Shown in pieces: positions 10,363 through 20,369 of a DNA stretch of 39,973 nt. The stretch's first letter is position 1, and the number at the start of each line of letters is the position of its first letter. The translations under genes were made by a program, and so were the position numbers. The notes under the pieces are model-generated. The model was given only the letters and a program-made list of their open reading frames with translations, searched no databases and was not told where the DNA came from. The stretch comes from Prorocentrum cordatum (Eukaryota > Sar > Dinophyceae > Prorocentrales > Prorocentraceae), in assembly GCA_963575745.1 (NCBI GenBank), contig CAUYUJ010019613.1, forward strand, positions 62,501-102,473, written 5' to 3'.

Positions 10363-10889
10363 AAAACTAATGGACCTTGCAACCCAAAGGGAACATTCAC
10401 GTCTTTTGGCGGCGTGGCTACCCCCATTCCACACAAAACAATACTCTCTTTCATCTTGATGTTGAAACCATGCTGATGCAAATGGTCGATGGCCTGAGCC
10501 ATCATAGATTGAAGCCGGCCCACAGACCGGGCGCAAAACACCAGGTTGTCCGCCCACGCAAGAAGCGTCAGCAAGAGTGACTCCACCTCTGCTCCGATGG
10601 ATTGGGTTTCCCATGCGGCAATGATCGGTGCAAAAATGTACGACAGCACGACGTTGAACAACATTGGCGCGTCTACCCCGCCCTGCCGCCCCCCCCTTGC
10701 GGTACGGAAAGGCCCCGCTGGATCCTACCCCTGCGATGTACATGTCTCCTTGCAGTTCTGTGAAGTCACGTAGTACCGCCAGCGCTAGAGTGCCCGGAAC
10801 GCCTAGGTGTTGGAGCGCGTCTAGGATCAGCTGGTGCGGCATGCTATCGAAGGCGAACTCGATGTCGAGAAAATCGAAAACGCATGGGT
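10363..10889 (-). pseudogene. LINE 1 reverse transcriptase palm domain
   Basis: The palm is split across two frames. The first (about 10889-10700) carries motif A, FLDIEFAFDSMPHQ, with the first catalytic aspartate. After a shift in a G8 run near 10693-10700 the next frame carries motif B, RQGGVDAPMLFNVVL, and motif C, LLAWADNLVFCARS. Motif C has A-D-N where the classical motif is A-D-D. Whether N is tolerated in this LINE clade should be judged against relatives, so I do not count it as proof of inactivity. The enzyme would copy LINE RNA into DNA at the nicked target. Confidence 0.82.
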
Positions 10890-13598
10890 GTTTTTTTTGT
10901 ACCGATGTGATATACCCAGCACTCGCCTAACTATATCTACCATGTGTAGCGTAGGGAGCCCAGGAGAGAACCCGAACAAACGCACGCGAGCCTTTCGAAG
11001 AAACCGGCGAACAGCAAATCCAACAGATCTCAAATACCACTTCTGCACGTTAGGCGTCTTAGCGATGTATATCCATTCGGCATAATTTTGGGGCGTACGA
11101 ACTTCGGGGATCCCAGTCATGTCAACGCGCTTCCAAAAATCACCCCCCCCATCCCCAGCTACGAAATAAGCAGTAAAACGCAAGAACAGTTCCACCACCG
11201 CCAAGAAAGGCAGGGACTTGATCATTTCTCCAACCAGACCGTCTCTAGCAGGCGCGGTGCTGGTTAACATGGCCCCTCTTGCTGCCAGAAACTCCATGAA
11301 TCGGAAACGTTCCGACCCTCGACTCGCGAGCTTGTGCCCATCGACTCTGGACGCCTCGGCCCAGCCACTGAGGACCTGCAGCCGGCGTTGTTGGTGCTCC
11401 ACGCCGTTGGTTTCGCCCGCGCACCGGCTACGACCGAACTCGCGCAACAGCAGCGTCCATTTAGAATGGTCTCCGCATTGTTCCCCAAACTGGTGCTGCA
11501 AGGGAGGCGGTACGGGACGAAACGAAGGAAGTTGATGGAGAGTCCACTCTTTTTGACAATTTATTTTACTCAAAACTAGATCACTCTGGACTCGCTGCCG
11601 CTGGCGCGCCATTTTGTTCAGACGCCCCCTTTTTTCTGGTTCGCTCACGCCCGCGCGGGATTCGGCCCGCACCTCGAGTCGCAGCCCTACTTCGTCTATC
11701 GATCTCTGCTTGCCCTGCCATCTCCTCAATCCCAAGCTTGTATAAGATATTTCCGTAGCTGCTACTCCAATCATCCCCTCCCAGTCCCTGATCGAGCAAG
11801 CGGGGTCGTCGGCAGGCTGCAAGCTGGGATGCTTGAAAAACATGTTGTGCCTCAAGCACCTGCTCTGGAATATATTCGACTGCTCGCTATCTGTCGGGCT
11901 CCACCCCCGGTGCGAAAAAAGCCGGGACTGGTACTGCATATGTGTATCATGAAAATGAAGATGGACTTTGATCATTGCGTGGTCGGATCGAAGAGTCAGT
12001 TTCTTCTTCTTCTTCGAATGATCTCTCAATTCCCACTGCCCTTCACACCCCTTCCCCGGTATGGCTATGTAGTCGATCTGCGATCGGTGCCCGCGAGTGT
12101 TTTTCCACGTGTACTTCGTGTCTTCCGTGTTCGAAGTGCCGTACTCCAAAAACGTGTTAATGAGTACGCAGCCCCTGGCAATGAAAAACTTGGATGCTCT
12201 AGCTATCTTGGTTGCTAGGTGGCCGTTCTTTGGCGGCCCCACCCAGCATCCGGTAAGGTCAGGCTGATCAGCAGGCATAGTAAGATTCAGATCTCCACCT
12301 ATCACCCACTTGGTCACTCGAGGATTTGTTCGCTCCCACTCGCAGCAGGTTGTTTCCAAAGCGTGCATCGCATGTTCCCAAATGCTGTTTGCCCGTGCAT
12401 CGTTCCCTGGTACTAAATGCATATTTATGTATCCGCAATTCGAGCACTGCAACATGCTGAAATATGTGCCAGATGATCGTCTGTGAATCTGGTCTCGCCA
12501 CGTCCCTGGGACTGCTATCGCACAGTCCTCCCCAAAACTGGAGGACACCATCCACCCCGAGAAGAAACCCTCTTCCCACTGTGGCACCTCTTGGAGGAAA
12601 ATGACAGACATCTTCTTCACGATCTGTGACACACACTTGAAAAACTTACCCCTGTACACAGCCGCTTTGTGCCGTAAATTCGCAGTGATAGCCCACAACT
12701 CTGTGAGATCTCGAATCGCCGGTTCCATTCGGCACCGCTGTTTCCGCATAGCCATCGTCAGTTGCTCGCGGCTCCAAACCAATGTGGCGAGCGCCTCAGA
12801 ATCCCAGACAACCTGGGATGAAGAGTCGATGCACGCCACTGGGATTGCCTCCTCGTCCAGCTTGCCCACGGAGATCGAGAAGCTCTTCAGCCAGTCCTCG
12901 GTGATGACGTGGCCGGTCTTGGCGGCCTTGTCGCGGATGACCTCGGCCAAGCTCCCGAAAGCGCGGTACCTCGCCATCCTCACGGGGTGTTGCTCCACCC
13001 CCACCTTGGGCCACAGGTCTTCTCCCGTTGCAGACTTGAGCGCCAGGTTGGACGCGACCATGGTCTCGACGAACTGCTGCTTCACATTGTGCAGCTGGTC
13101 CGGGGCCACCGGGATCTCCGCCTTGTAGATGTTCTCCGTGGTTCGGACTTTGAGCCCTCCCATGGGGCTTGCTGCCGGCCCCATAGCCTGTTTGACTCCA
13201 TCGAGCCACGTGCGCAGAGTGCTGAGTCCTATCTTGTGTTTCTCCTTGTCTTTGAACTCGCAGACCCTCACCAATATGTTCGAAGGTTTCCAATCTCCGG
13301 TTGCTGTCACTCCGCTTGCTGCTGACGAACTTGCGTCGATCATCTTCTTCTCAAGGTCGCTCACCCGCGCCTCGAGCTTAGTTGCTCCATCTTCCAAGGC
13401 CTTGAACCTCGGCTCGTGCTCTTCGCGGATTCTGTCCACGAAGCGGTCCATGTTCAAGGTCACCCTGTTGGTGTAAAGGTCAAGCAGCTCCTTGGTGCCG
13501 GCCGGCATCGCCGTAAGCACGCGTTCCTCTTCCTCCTGCATCCTCTGGCGATCTGACTCGGTCATGCGGCGTTTCGATTCTGCTTCTGAATCCCCCAT
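10827..13598 (-). pseudogene. LINE 1 ORF: coiled coil, AP endonuclease, start of RT
   Basis: An ATG at 13598 opens 923 codons. The real protein part ends near 10890, where an A8 run shifts the frame into RT motif A. Residues 1-90 are charged and helical, probably a coiled coil. Residues 100-290 are unassigned, possibly an ORF1-like RNA-binding region. Residues about 303-545 are an exonuclease-endonuclease-phosphatase (AP) domain with VIFLQEV (E336), GGDLNL (D436, N438), SQIDYI (D509) and SDH (D539, H540), all catalytic motifs present. RT starts near residue 782 with APARDGL. This ATG is chosen because it follows the spliced-leader relics by about 85 bases. The endonuclease would nick target DNA to prime reverse transcription. 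Confidence 0.88.
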
Positions 13599-13682
13599 CG
13601 GCGATCACAAATTGGAAAGGTGAGAAGTAAGGAAGAAAATGTGGAGAGGAGGCCTGGGCGCCTCTCCAACTCGCAAGCTGCA

Positions 13683-13729
13683 GCGTAGCAAAATGGCTTG
13701 AGCCAGAATGGCCTTGAGCCGTACTGCGG
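13683..13729 (-). other. Tandem spliced-leader relics at the 5' end of LINE 1
   Basis: On the minus strand three adjacent pieces resemble the dinoflagellate spliced leader (known sequence CCGTAGCCATTTTGGCTCAAG). They are CCGCAGTACGGCTCAAG (13729-13713, diverged), GCCATTCTGGCTCAAG (13712-13697, 15 of 16 matching) and CCATTTTG plus diverged bases (13696-13683). Tandem truncated leaders are expected when a trans-spliced mRNA is reverse-transcribed, reinserted, transcribed and trans-spliced again. They lie just before the LINE ATG, which fits a trans-spliced LINE transcript. Confidence 0.8.
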
Positions 13730-13744
13730 CCGAGGGAAAGGGAG

Positions 13745-14640
13745 CAAAGACATCCTGAAAAAACTAGTGGTCTGGGCCCTTTCGCTTGAGACATCCTCAC
13801 AACTCTCGTTTTTGAATTGTCTGGGATTGGCCGTCTCGCCTGAGGCATCTTTGAAAATCTGGGCTCCAGGACGCCGCGCGCGAGGTGGTCCAGGCCACTT
13901 CGCCTGAGACATCCTCGAAACTCTAAGCCCCGAGATGCCGTGCAAGGGGTGGTCTGGCGCGTTTCGCTTGGAACATCCTCCCAATTCCACGCTCCGAGAC
14001 GCCGCGAAAGAGGTGGTCGGGTGCGTTTCGCCTGAGAGACATCCTCACAACTCTAAGCTCCGAGCTGATCCAGCAAGCGCGTTTCGCTCGAGACACCCTC
14101 GCAACTCTGAGTTCCTAGATGCCACGCGAAAGCTGGCCCCGCGCATTTCGCCTGAAACATCCTCGCAGTTCTGCGTGGCGAGCTGTCGCGCGCGAGGTGG
14201 TCCAGCACGTTTCGATTGAGACATCCTGGCAACTCTGAACTCCGAGCTGCTTTGCGAAAGGTGGTCTGGCGCCTTTCGCTTGAGACATCATTGCTCCCCT
14301 CAGTTCCGAGATGTTTCGCCTGAGACATCCTTGCAACCCTGAACTATGAGAAAATGTGCGCAAGGGTGTGCGGCCCCCGTTTTGCTTGAGATCTTCTCGC
14401 AACTCGGGGCTCCGAAATGCTGCGGGCGAGGTGGTCTTGCCCGCTTCGCCTCAAACATCCTCGAAACTCTGGGCTCCGAGAAGGAGGAAAAAGGAGGGAG
14501 GAAGAGTCCGACCCAATCGAACCATATGCCGAAACTTATGTTGTCGAATTGCGCTCTGGGAGGAGTCTGGGCGCCGCCTGAGACATCCTCGGAACTCTGC
14601 GTTCCCAGATGTCGCACGCGAGGTGATCAAGCCTGTCTGC
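13745..14640 (+). repeat. Degenerate 64-bp tandem array (about 14 units)
   Basis: The core (G)AGACATCCTCGCAACTCTG recurs, followed by a TCCGAGATGCCGCGCG-like block, GAGGTGGTC and GCGTTTCGCCT. Core positions are near 13790, 13845, 13908, 13973, 14038, 14093, 14157, 14219, 14285, 14323, 14389, 14454 and 14582. Most spacings are 62-66, with shorter units of 38 and 55, and one gap of 128 holds a GAAGGAGG insertion. Homologous arrays lie at 19305-19590 and 2217-2300. Minus-strand frames through it repeat peptides such as GCLRRN and DVSSE, probably by-products of the repeat. Confidence 0.88.
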
Positions 14641-14689
14641 TCCCCGCATCCAAAGTGGGGTTCTTGTTGTCGCTGGACACCTCGCGCAG

Positions 14690-15095
14690 GAACCTCACCT
14701 CACCTCACCTCCAACCCCTCTCCCCTTCACTCACCATCCTCAGTATCATCAGCATCACCACTCATGGTCACTACTCATCATCATCCTCATCATCGCCACC
14801 ATCATCATAATCATCAAACTCATTGACATTCACACGATTAGCATCCTCATCATCAACCACATTATCATCATTCGACCTATCATCATCATTAGCACATTCA
14901 ACATCATCATCATAAACCAGCATTGCCACTCATCATCATCGTCATCCTCCTCCGAATCGTCACCATCATCATCACTTGATCACCGACTCACTCACCATCA
15001 TCATCAGCAGTCACTCACTCACTCACTCATTCCCTTACTCACTCACTCACTCACTCACTCACTCACTCACTCACTCACTCATCACTTCGTCGTCC
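14690..15095. repeat. CAT and CACT microsatellites
   Basis: Imperfect CAT/TCATCA repeats (about 14725-15005) run into near-perfect CACT repeats (about 15008-15080). Confidence 0.92.
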
Positions 15096-15109
15096 CTCAT
15101 CCCCTAGCT

Positions 15110-15765
15110 TGAATATGCATGAAGTCTCAAGCGGGAGTTTCGCCTGTGAGTGAATTGTGGGGAAAATCTCAGGCCGAAACCCCCTCCCTATGGGTCCCGC
15201 ACTTCATGTTGGCAATCCGAACGGGTCATCCGAAACGTGTGACTGTCGTCACTGTTGGGCTCCTCATGCCTGTATTTGGTGGAAGTGTCAAGCGGGAGCT
15301 TCGTCTGTGAGTGAATTGCGAGGAAGTCTGAGGCGGGAGCTCCCTTCCTACGGGTTCCGCAGTTCACGTTGGCAATCCGAGCGTTTCGTCCGAAACGTGC
15401 AACCACCGTCAATTTTGGGCCCCTGGCGCCTGAACTTGGGGGAAGTATCCAGCGGGAGCCTCGTCTGTGAGTGAGTTGTGAAGAAATCTCAAGCGGGAGC
15501 CCCCCCCCCCCATGGCTCCCGCTATTCGGGCCAAAACTTAAGCCTCCAGCGCCTGGCGCGGCGACTCTCCGCCATGACGGGTCCCGCACTTTATGTTGGT
15601 AATCCGAGCGGGTCATCGGATTCCTGTGACTTTCGTCACTTTTTGGGTTCCTCAAGTCCTGCGGCGTGAATACGGAGGAAGGGTCCCTCAGCTCCTGCGG
15701 CCAGAAAGCGGGAGAATTAAAAGTATCAAGCGGGAGTTTCGTCTGTGAACGAAGTGCGAGTAGCC
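15110..15765 (+). repeat. ~161-bp tandem repeat, about 3.5 diverged units
   Basis: The start word (T)CAAGCGGGAG or CCAGCGGGAG lies at about 15128, 15289, 15449 and 15727. Each unit carries CGTCTGTGAGTGAATTG-like, GGGTCCCGCACTTCATG-like and GGCAATCCGA blocks. The third unit is about 115 bases longer and includes a C-run near 15500 and a second copy of the AGCGGGAGC word. Confidence 0.8.
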
Positions 15766-15835
15766 TCGTCTGAATTGGTCGTCGGCAAACTTGTTGTTGT
15801 CGTGGACCTGCGTGCCCAAAAGGACGACTGAGGTA

Positions 15836-15836
15836 C

Positions 15837-15893
<57 letters not shown>
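15836..15893 (+). repeat. GAC trinucleotide tract
   Basis: About 18 nearly perfect GAC repeats. They abut the 60-bp minisatellite on the right. Confidence 0.95.
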
Positions 15894-15895
<2 letters not shown>

Positions 15896-16560
15896 CAGCG
15901 GCCGGGCGCAAGAGAGCCCCTTGTGTCCGGGCCGGGGGTGGTAACCCATCCTCGGCCGAATCGGGGGCAAGGGTAACCCCTTGTCTCGGGCCGCCGGTGG
16001 TCACCCATCCGCGGCCGAATCGGGCGCAGGGGTAGCCCCTTGCGTCCAGGCTGGGGGTGGTAACCCATCCTCGGCCGAATCGGGGGCAGGGGTAACCCCT
16101 TGTCTCCGGGCTGGCGGTGGTAACCCATCCTCGGCCGAATCGGGGGCAGGGGTAACCCCTTGTCTCCGGGCTGGCGGTGGTAACCCATCGTCGCCCGAAT
16201 CGGGGGCAGGGGTAACCCCTTGTCTCCGGGCTGGCGGTGGTAACCCATCCTCGGCCGAATCGGGGGCAGGGGTAATCCCTTGTTTCCGGGCTGGCGGTAA
16301 CCCATCGCCAGCCGAATCCAGGGCAGGGGTAACCCCTTGTCTCCAGGCTGGCGGTGGTAACCCATCGTCGGCCGAATCGGGGGTAGGGGTAACCCCTTGT
16401 CTCCGGGCTGGCGGTGGTAACCCATCCTCGGCCGAATCGGGCGCAGGGGGAAACCCTTGCGTCTGGGCCGGCGGTGGTAACCCATCGTCAGCCGAATCGG
16501 GCGCAGGGGGAAACCCTTGCGTCCGGGGCCCGGGTGGTAAACCATCCGCGCCCGAAACCA
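15896..16560 (+). repeat. 60-bp minisatellite, eleven units
   Basis: The block GGTGGTAACCCATC recurs exactly 60 bases apart from 15941 to 16241, then once at 57 and again at 60 up to about 16540. Unit features are AACCCCTTGTCTCCGGGCTG and TCGGCCGAATCG. The only length change seen is a 3-base deletion near 16297. The plus strand reads a 20-residue unit containing GNPSSAESGAGVTPCLR, and the minus strand is also open throughout. I see no start context, domain or neighbour to show that it is expressed. Confidence 0.95.
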
Positions 16561-16734
16561 ATCCCTCCACAAAACATGCCTTGCGTTCTCGTGGGTAAGG
16601 GGCCACTAACGCCAAGTTTGTTTTGGCTTTTCTTCGACCATGGGGGTCGCGTCCTGTTTTCGGCCCCGGGCGCCGCTTTTTTCTATCGATTATATAGCAG
16701 GCTTTTATATGTATTCATGCTTGGAACGCCAAGG
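16561..16734. other. Spacer, no feature seen
   Basis: Unique-looking sequence between the minisatellite and the next microsatellites. No recognised motif. Confidence 0.4.
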
Positions 16735-16900
16735 ATCTCATCATCATCATCATCAGCATCATCATCCTCGTCCGGAGGAGGAGGAGGAGGAGGAAAACCG
16801 AGGACAGAAGATGGAGGACGGAGGACTGAAGACGGTGGAGGGAGGACGGCGGACGGAGGACGGAGGAGGGAGGCCAGTGGACGGAGGGCCCTCGCAATGC
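16735..16900 (+). repeat. CAT, GAG and GGAGGACGGA repeats
   Basis: CATCAT (16738-16768), GAG (16775-16795), then irregular GAGGACGGAGGAC-type repeats (16800-16890). Confidence 0.85.
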
Positions 16901-16905
16901 CATCT

Positions 16906-16915
16906 CCTCTCGTCG

Positions 16916-17009
<94 letters not shown>

Positions 17010-17022
17010 TGTCGCCGCCGTC
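16906..17022 (+). repeat. TCG (CGT) trinucleotide tract
   Basis: About 38 nearly perfect TCG repeats with two CATCG interruptions. In the frame of the downstream helicase this would encode a serine run. The run may have expanded in non-coding DNA after loss of the helicase 5' end. Confidence 0.93.
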
Positions 17023-17086
17023 TCTCTCGCCTCTCTTGCGCCTCTCTTTCTGTGCCCCCATTTTTGCCGCCAGTTGGCCGACTAAC

Positions 17087-18828
17087 CCTCGGGCCGGGGG
17101 ATCCCAAAAACCCCACGACGTTGGCCCTCCCAACACCCACGCGCAATTCCCGCGAAAAGTGACGCATTTGCTCCTGCTGGGCCAGGGCGGCTCGGGGAAG
17201 ACGCACGCGGTGCAGAAGGTCGTCTTCCCAGTGGTGGAGTATTTGCGGCCCTCGAAGGCGCAGGACAAGGGCGCCATGATGGTCGTGGCCTCCTCGAACG
17301 CGCAGGCGGAAAACATCTCCACGGAGACTGCGAAGGCTAGAACACTGCACAACGCTTGTGCCCTGCGAGTCCAGAAGCACATCAACGCGAAGATGAGGCC
17401 GGGGGGCATGCAGAACAGGTTGGAGTGGCTGTGGGAGCACGTCCGCGTTCTGGTCATCGGGAAGGTGAGCATGGTGGCGGCAGCTTTGTACAACGCGCTG
17501 GACCTTCGCGCCTGCCATGGACGCACTGACACGCACGACGTGCAGGAGTTCACCTACAAGCGGCCGCACCACCACTTCGGACGCGTCCCCATCGTGCTGC
17601 ACCTCGGCGATCTTTGCAGCTAGTCCACCGGCAGCATCGGCCTCCTGACAGACGTGAACGAGCGCCTGGAGGACGGGCGCACGCACAAGTACGCGGAGCC
17701 GCCGACGGTGGAGATCCAGCACGACATCAAGGTCTTCTCTCATATCCCCTGCGTCTTCGAGCTAAAGGGCACGAAGCGTTTCGAGCCCGGGGACCCTCTG
17801 ATCACGTTCATGGGCTGCACGCGCGAGGGCAAACCCTTCCCACCGGAGGTCTGGTCCGCCTGGGAGAAGACGTTGGCGTCGGACAACCGCGGCCTCCTGG
17901 ACCCTCGGTACCAGCACGAGATTTTTCGGCGCGGCTACGGCATGGGCACCTACTGCGAGACGCTGGCGAGGTGGATCCACGCGCGCGCTCGTCGCGACGC
18001 GCGGAGCCTGGGCGTGCCCCTCGTTTTCTTGCAGGCCGTTGACGAGTGCGGCACGATTCCAGGCGATCCCGACGCGGGTCGGCGCCTCCTGAACGTCCCG
18101 AACATGCACAAGACGGGGGACATCCACGGCGTCTTGCCGGCCCACGTCGGCATGGAGGTGCGCTTCACGGCAGCGCAGGAGGAGCTGAAGAAGAAGTTGG
18201 GGTTCCTGCAGGAGCAACGGGCCACCATCGTGTCCTTCGAGTTCCACCGCGATGCGCGCCGGGCCAGCTCTTTCGCCCCCGCTCCCTACCGAAGGGAATC
18301 TGGCTGCAGGCCCACGGCTTTAAGAAGTCCCCGATATACACGGACGTCGCCGAGCTGCTGCTGCCGGGCGCCGAAGGCGCCGTTGAACGCCGCGAAGCCG
18401 AGGCGCGGGCTCGGAGCTTGCTGGTGTTCAGGCCCAGCGCGCAGGAGCTCACGTGGCAGAGCTCGGGGCCGCACACCGTGCGCCGCTCGGAGTTCACTCT
18501 GACTCACGCGTCCTACCTCGTTTCCACGCTGTCGCAGGGCCAGACGCTGCGCAAGGGCGTCACCATCGACTGCGCGAGGGACGAAAACGCTGGCCGCACG
18601 GGCATGTCGGACGACCAGTGGTGGCTGCACCTCTACGTCATGCTCTCCCGCGCCACGCGCATGCCGAACATGCTGATCCTGCGGACGCCCCCGCGCGACC
18701 TCCTGGAGCGAGGGCCGCCAGCGCCCTTGTGGAAGGCGCTCGAGGAGTTCGATGAGAAAGCGAAGACCTCCAGAGATGAGGCCGAGCAGCTCGCCGCGAA
18801 GCTTGGCGTCGTGCTGCCTCCCGCCTGA
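17087..18828 (+). pseudogene. PIF1-type superfamily 1 helicase, 5'-truncated and broken
   Basis: Motif I is GQGGSGKT (17180-17203), Ia is VVASSNAQAENIS with ARTLHNA after it, and the motif II region reads VLVIGKVSMV. In PIF1 relatives the two residues before VSM are acidic, and here they are G-K (17459-17464), which would abolish ATP hydrolysis. Motif III, HLGD, is followed by an in-frame TAG at 17621. The frame then resumes from about 17624 to about 18280 and shifts by one base near 18280-18295 into the frame carrying THASYLVSTLSQGQTLRKGV (motif V) and LYVMLSRATR (motif VI), ending in TGA at 18826. Upstream of motif I only about 35 plausible residues precede the TCG tract. A functional member would be an ATP-dependent DNA helicase. 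It could derive from a mobile element or from an expanded host family. Confidence 0.85.
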
Positions 18829-18839
18829 GCGCCGCGGCG

Positions 18840-18975
18840 CGCAGCTTGAGGCCCGCGGGGTTGTCCCAACGGTTTGGGCCGCGAGGTTGTCCCGACGGCC
18901 TGCCCTCGCGCCCCAGCGGCCCGCGGGATTGCCCCAAAGGCATGGCCCGCGGGGTCGCCCCAATGGTTTCGCGAT
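18840..18975 (+). repeat. ~25-40-bp GC-rich minisatellite
   Basis: Four diverged units around GCCCGCGGGGTTGTCCCAAC occur at about 18850, 18880, 18918 and 18943. They directly follow the helicase stop. Confidence 0.7.
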
Positions 18976-19064
18976 CTAGCCGTCGGCGAACGCGCGCGCG
19001 CGCGCTGGCCGAGGCGGCGACGGCGCCGAGGAAAATCGACTTGCTTGCCCCGACCAGGGGGAAG

Positions 19065-19245
19065 GGGAGGTGCACAGAGAGAAGCGGCAGGAGGAAGATG
19101 AGGAGGGGGGCAGGGGTAGGGGGGAGCGATGATGAGGAGGAGGTGGAGAAGGAGGAGGAGTTGAAGGAGGGGGAGGGGGAGGAACAGAAGAAGGAAGGAA
19201 AGAGAGCAGAGGGGGGGGGCGAGAGAGTGTTTGCCATGGCCAGGA
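19065..19245 (+). repeat. Purine-rich (G/A) tract
   Basis: The plus strand is almost all G and A, with GGAGGA, GAAGGA and GGGGGAGGGG words. Confidence 0.85.
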
Positions 19246-19304
19246 GGAAACGGATAAAAGCAAGCTAAACAGATGATCATGTGGGGTCCTTCAGTCGGAA
19301 TAAT

Positions 19305-19590
19305 TTTGAAGCACCCTCACAATTCGAGGATCCGAGATGCTGCGCGCAAGGCGGTCCAGCCCGACTCGCCTGAGACATCCTCGCATCTCCGGGTTCCTTG
19401 TAGATGTGCGCGAGTTGGTCCCGCGCGCTTCGCCTCAAACATCGTCGCAACTCTGGACCCTCAGGACATGTGCGCGAGGTGGTCCGGCGCGTCTCGCTTG
19501 AGACATCCTCACTGGGCCCCGAGATCCCGCGCCAGAGGTGGTCTGGCCAGTTTCACCTGAAACATCCTCAACTCTGGGCTCGGAGCGGGA
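19305..19590 (+). repeat. 64-bp tandem array, second locus (5 units)
   Basis: Cores lie near 19312, 19375, 19439, 19503 and 19562 (spacings 63, 64, 64, 59), with the same blocks as 13745-14640, for example CGCTTGAGACATCCTCAC and GCGCGAGGTGGTCCGGCGCG. The array abuts the 3' end of LINE 2. Confidence 0.88.
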
Positions 19591-19884
19591 GAGCCCCCGT
19601 CCTCCACGGCCCTCAGGGATTCGACTGCCTCTCGGGGCACATGCCTGGGGCCAACGACATGACCCGCAGTTGGCACGGGTTTCTCGCCATCGGTGGGGGC
19701 ACCTCTCAGGGGCACGGCGCCTCGCCCACCATGTCTATCAGCAATGTCAGCGAGGTCCCCTGCTGACTGAGAAGAAGCAACATTCTCCTGGGACCTGGGA
19801 CCAACCGGAACGGAAACGCCCTGGAGTTTCGGGCGGGCGCCAGAGGAAATCCGCCTCCAGGCAGAATGGGTGCTAGCGTTTGAG

Positions 19885-19975
19885 GGGGGGGTTTAAACAT
19901 TCTCGAGCAAGATTGCTCACCATGCCGTGGCCTGAGTAGGCCTTGCAACGCAGGCATACGGCAAGCGCAGCACCA
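19885..19975 (-). pseudogene. LINE 2 C-terminal Cys-rich motif
   Basis: The frame reads VCLRCKAYSGHGMVSNLARE and then C, which is a C-x2-C, H, C arrangement. A small zinc-binding tail of this sort is seen at the end of related LINE proteins. The surrounding frame is broken, so only this motif is claimed. Confidence 0.55.
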
Positions 19976-20369
19976 TCAGAGCACTCGAGAAATTGCGGTG
20001 CAATCTGGCCAGATTTGGGGAGGTCTAGCTCGTGGAGACGTCAGCAATGGCCAGGCGGCGGCACATCGACGGAGCGGGAGACCTTCCAACGCGCCTCGCG
20101 ACGCCAGACTTTAAAGATCCAAACCCAGCGGTGCGCGACGAAGTCGGCTCTGGGAACCGCGGGCGGCTGGATCCGCCCCATTCCCTCTCCACGAATTCGG
20201 TGGCCACGGGGCAGCAGCTTCGCCGCCAGAGCGCCCGCAGTTCTGGCGAATCGCAACTCCTTGTCAGTTGCCTCCGCTAGGGGCAGGCCAGGCTGCGGGC
20301 GGGACAAGGCCGCAACCTTCGCAGAGGCAGGCACCCGCGAGGTTGTTGCCAAGCCACTTAAACTTCTCT

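Larger units (their letters stand above)
7200..13730 (-). mobile_element. LINE retrotransposon 1 (AP-endonuclease type), interrupted
   Basis: This is a non-LTR retrotransposon read right to left. In order it has spliced-leader relics, an N-terminal coiled coil with a further unassigned region, an AP-like endonuclease, a reverse transcriptase, a post-RT region and two RNase H-like pieces. Without the 1509-bp insert at 8561-10069 it is about 5.0 kb. The parts lie in different frames because of frameshifts near 10893, 10697, 10360 and 7630, and there is an in-frame TAA near 10247. Relics at the 5' end and RNase H at the 3' end suggest an almost full-length copy. Its 5' flank is the 64-bp array. 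I could not find a target-site duplication for the LINE itself. Confidence 0.88.

Noticed and set aside
14053-14617. Minus-strand repeat proteins through the 64-bp array
   Set aside because: The unit length is not a multiple of three in most units, so no single frame follows the repeat. The frames are incidental.
13745-14640. The 64-bp array as a CRISPR array
   Set aside because: Units are contiguous and diverge along their whole length. There is no conserved repeat with unique spacers, and the context is eukaryotic.
15688-16615. Minus-strand proteins of 204 and 294 residues over the 60-bp minisatellite
   Set aside because: They exist because a 60-base unit without stops is open in several frames. 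No start context or domain supports one of them.
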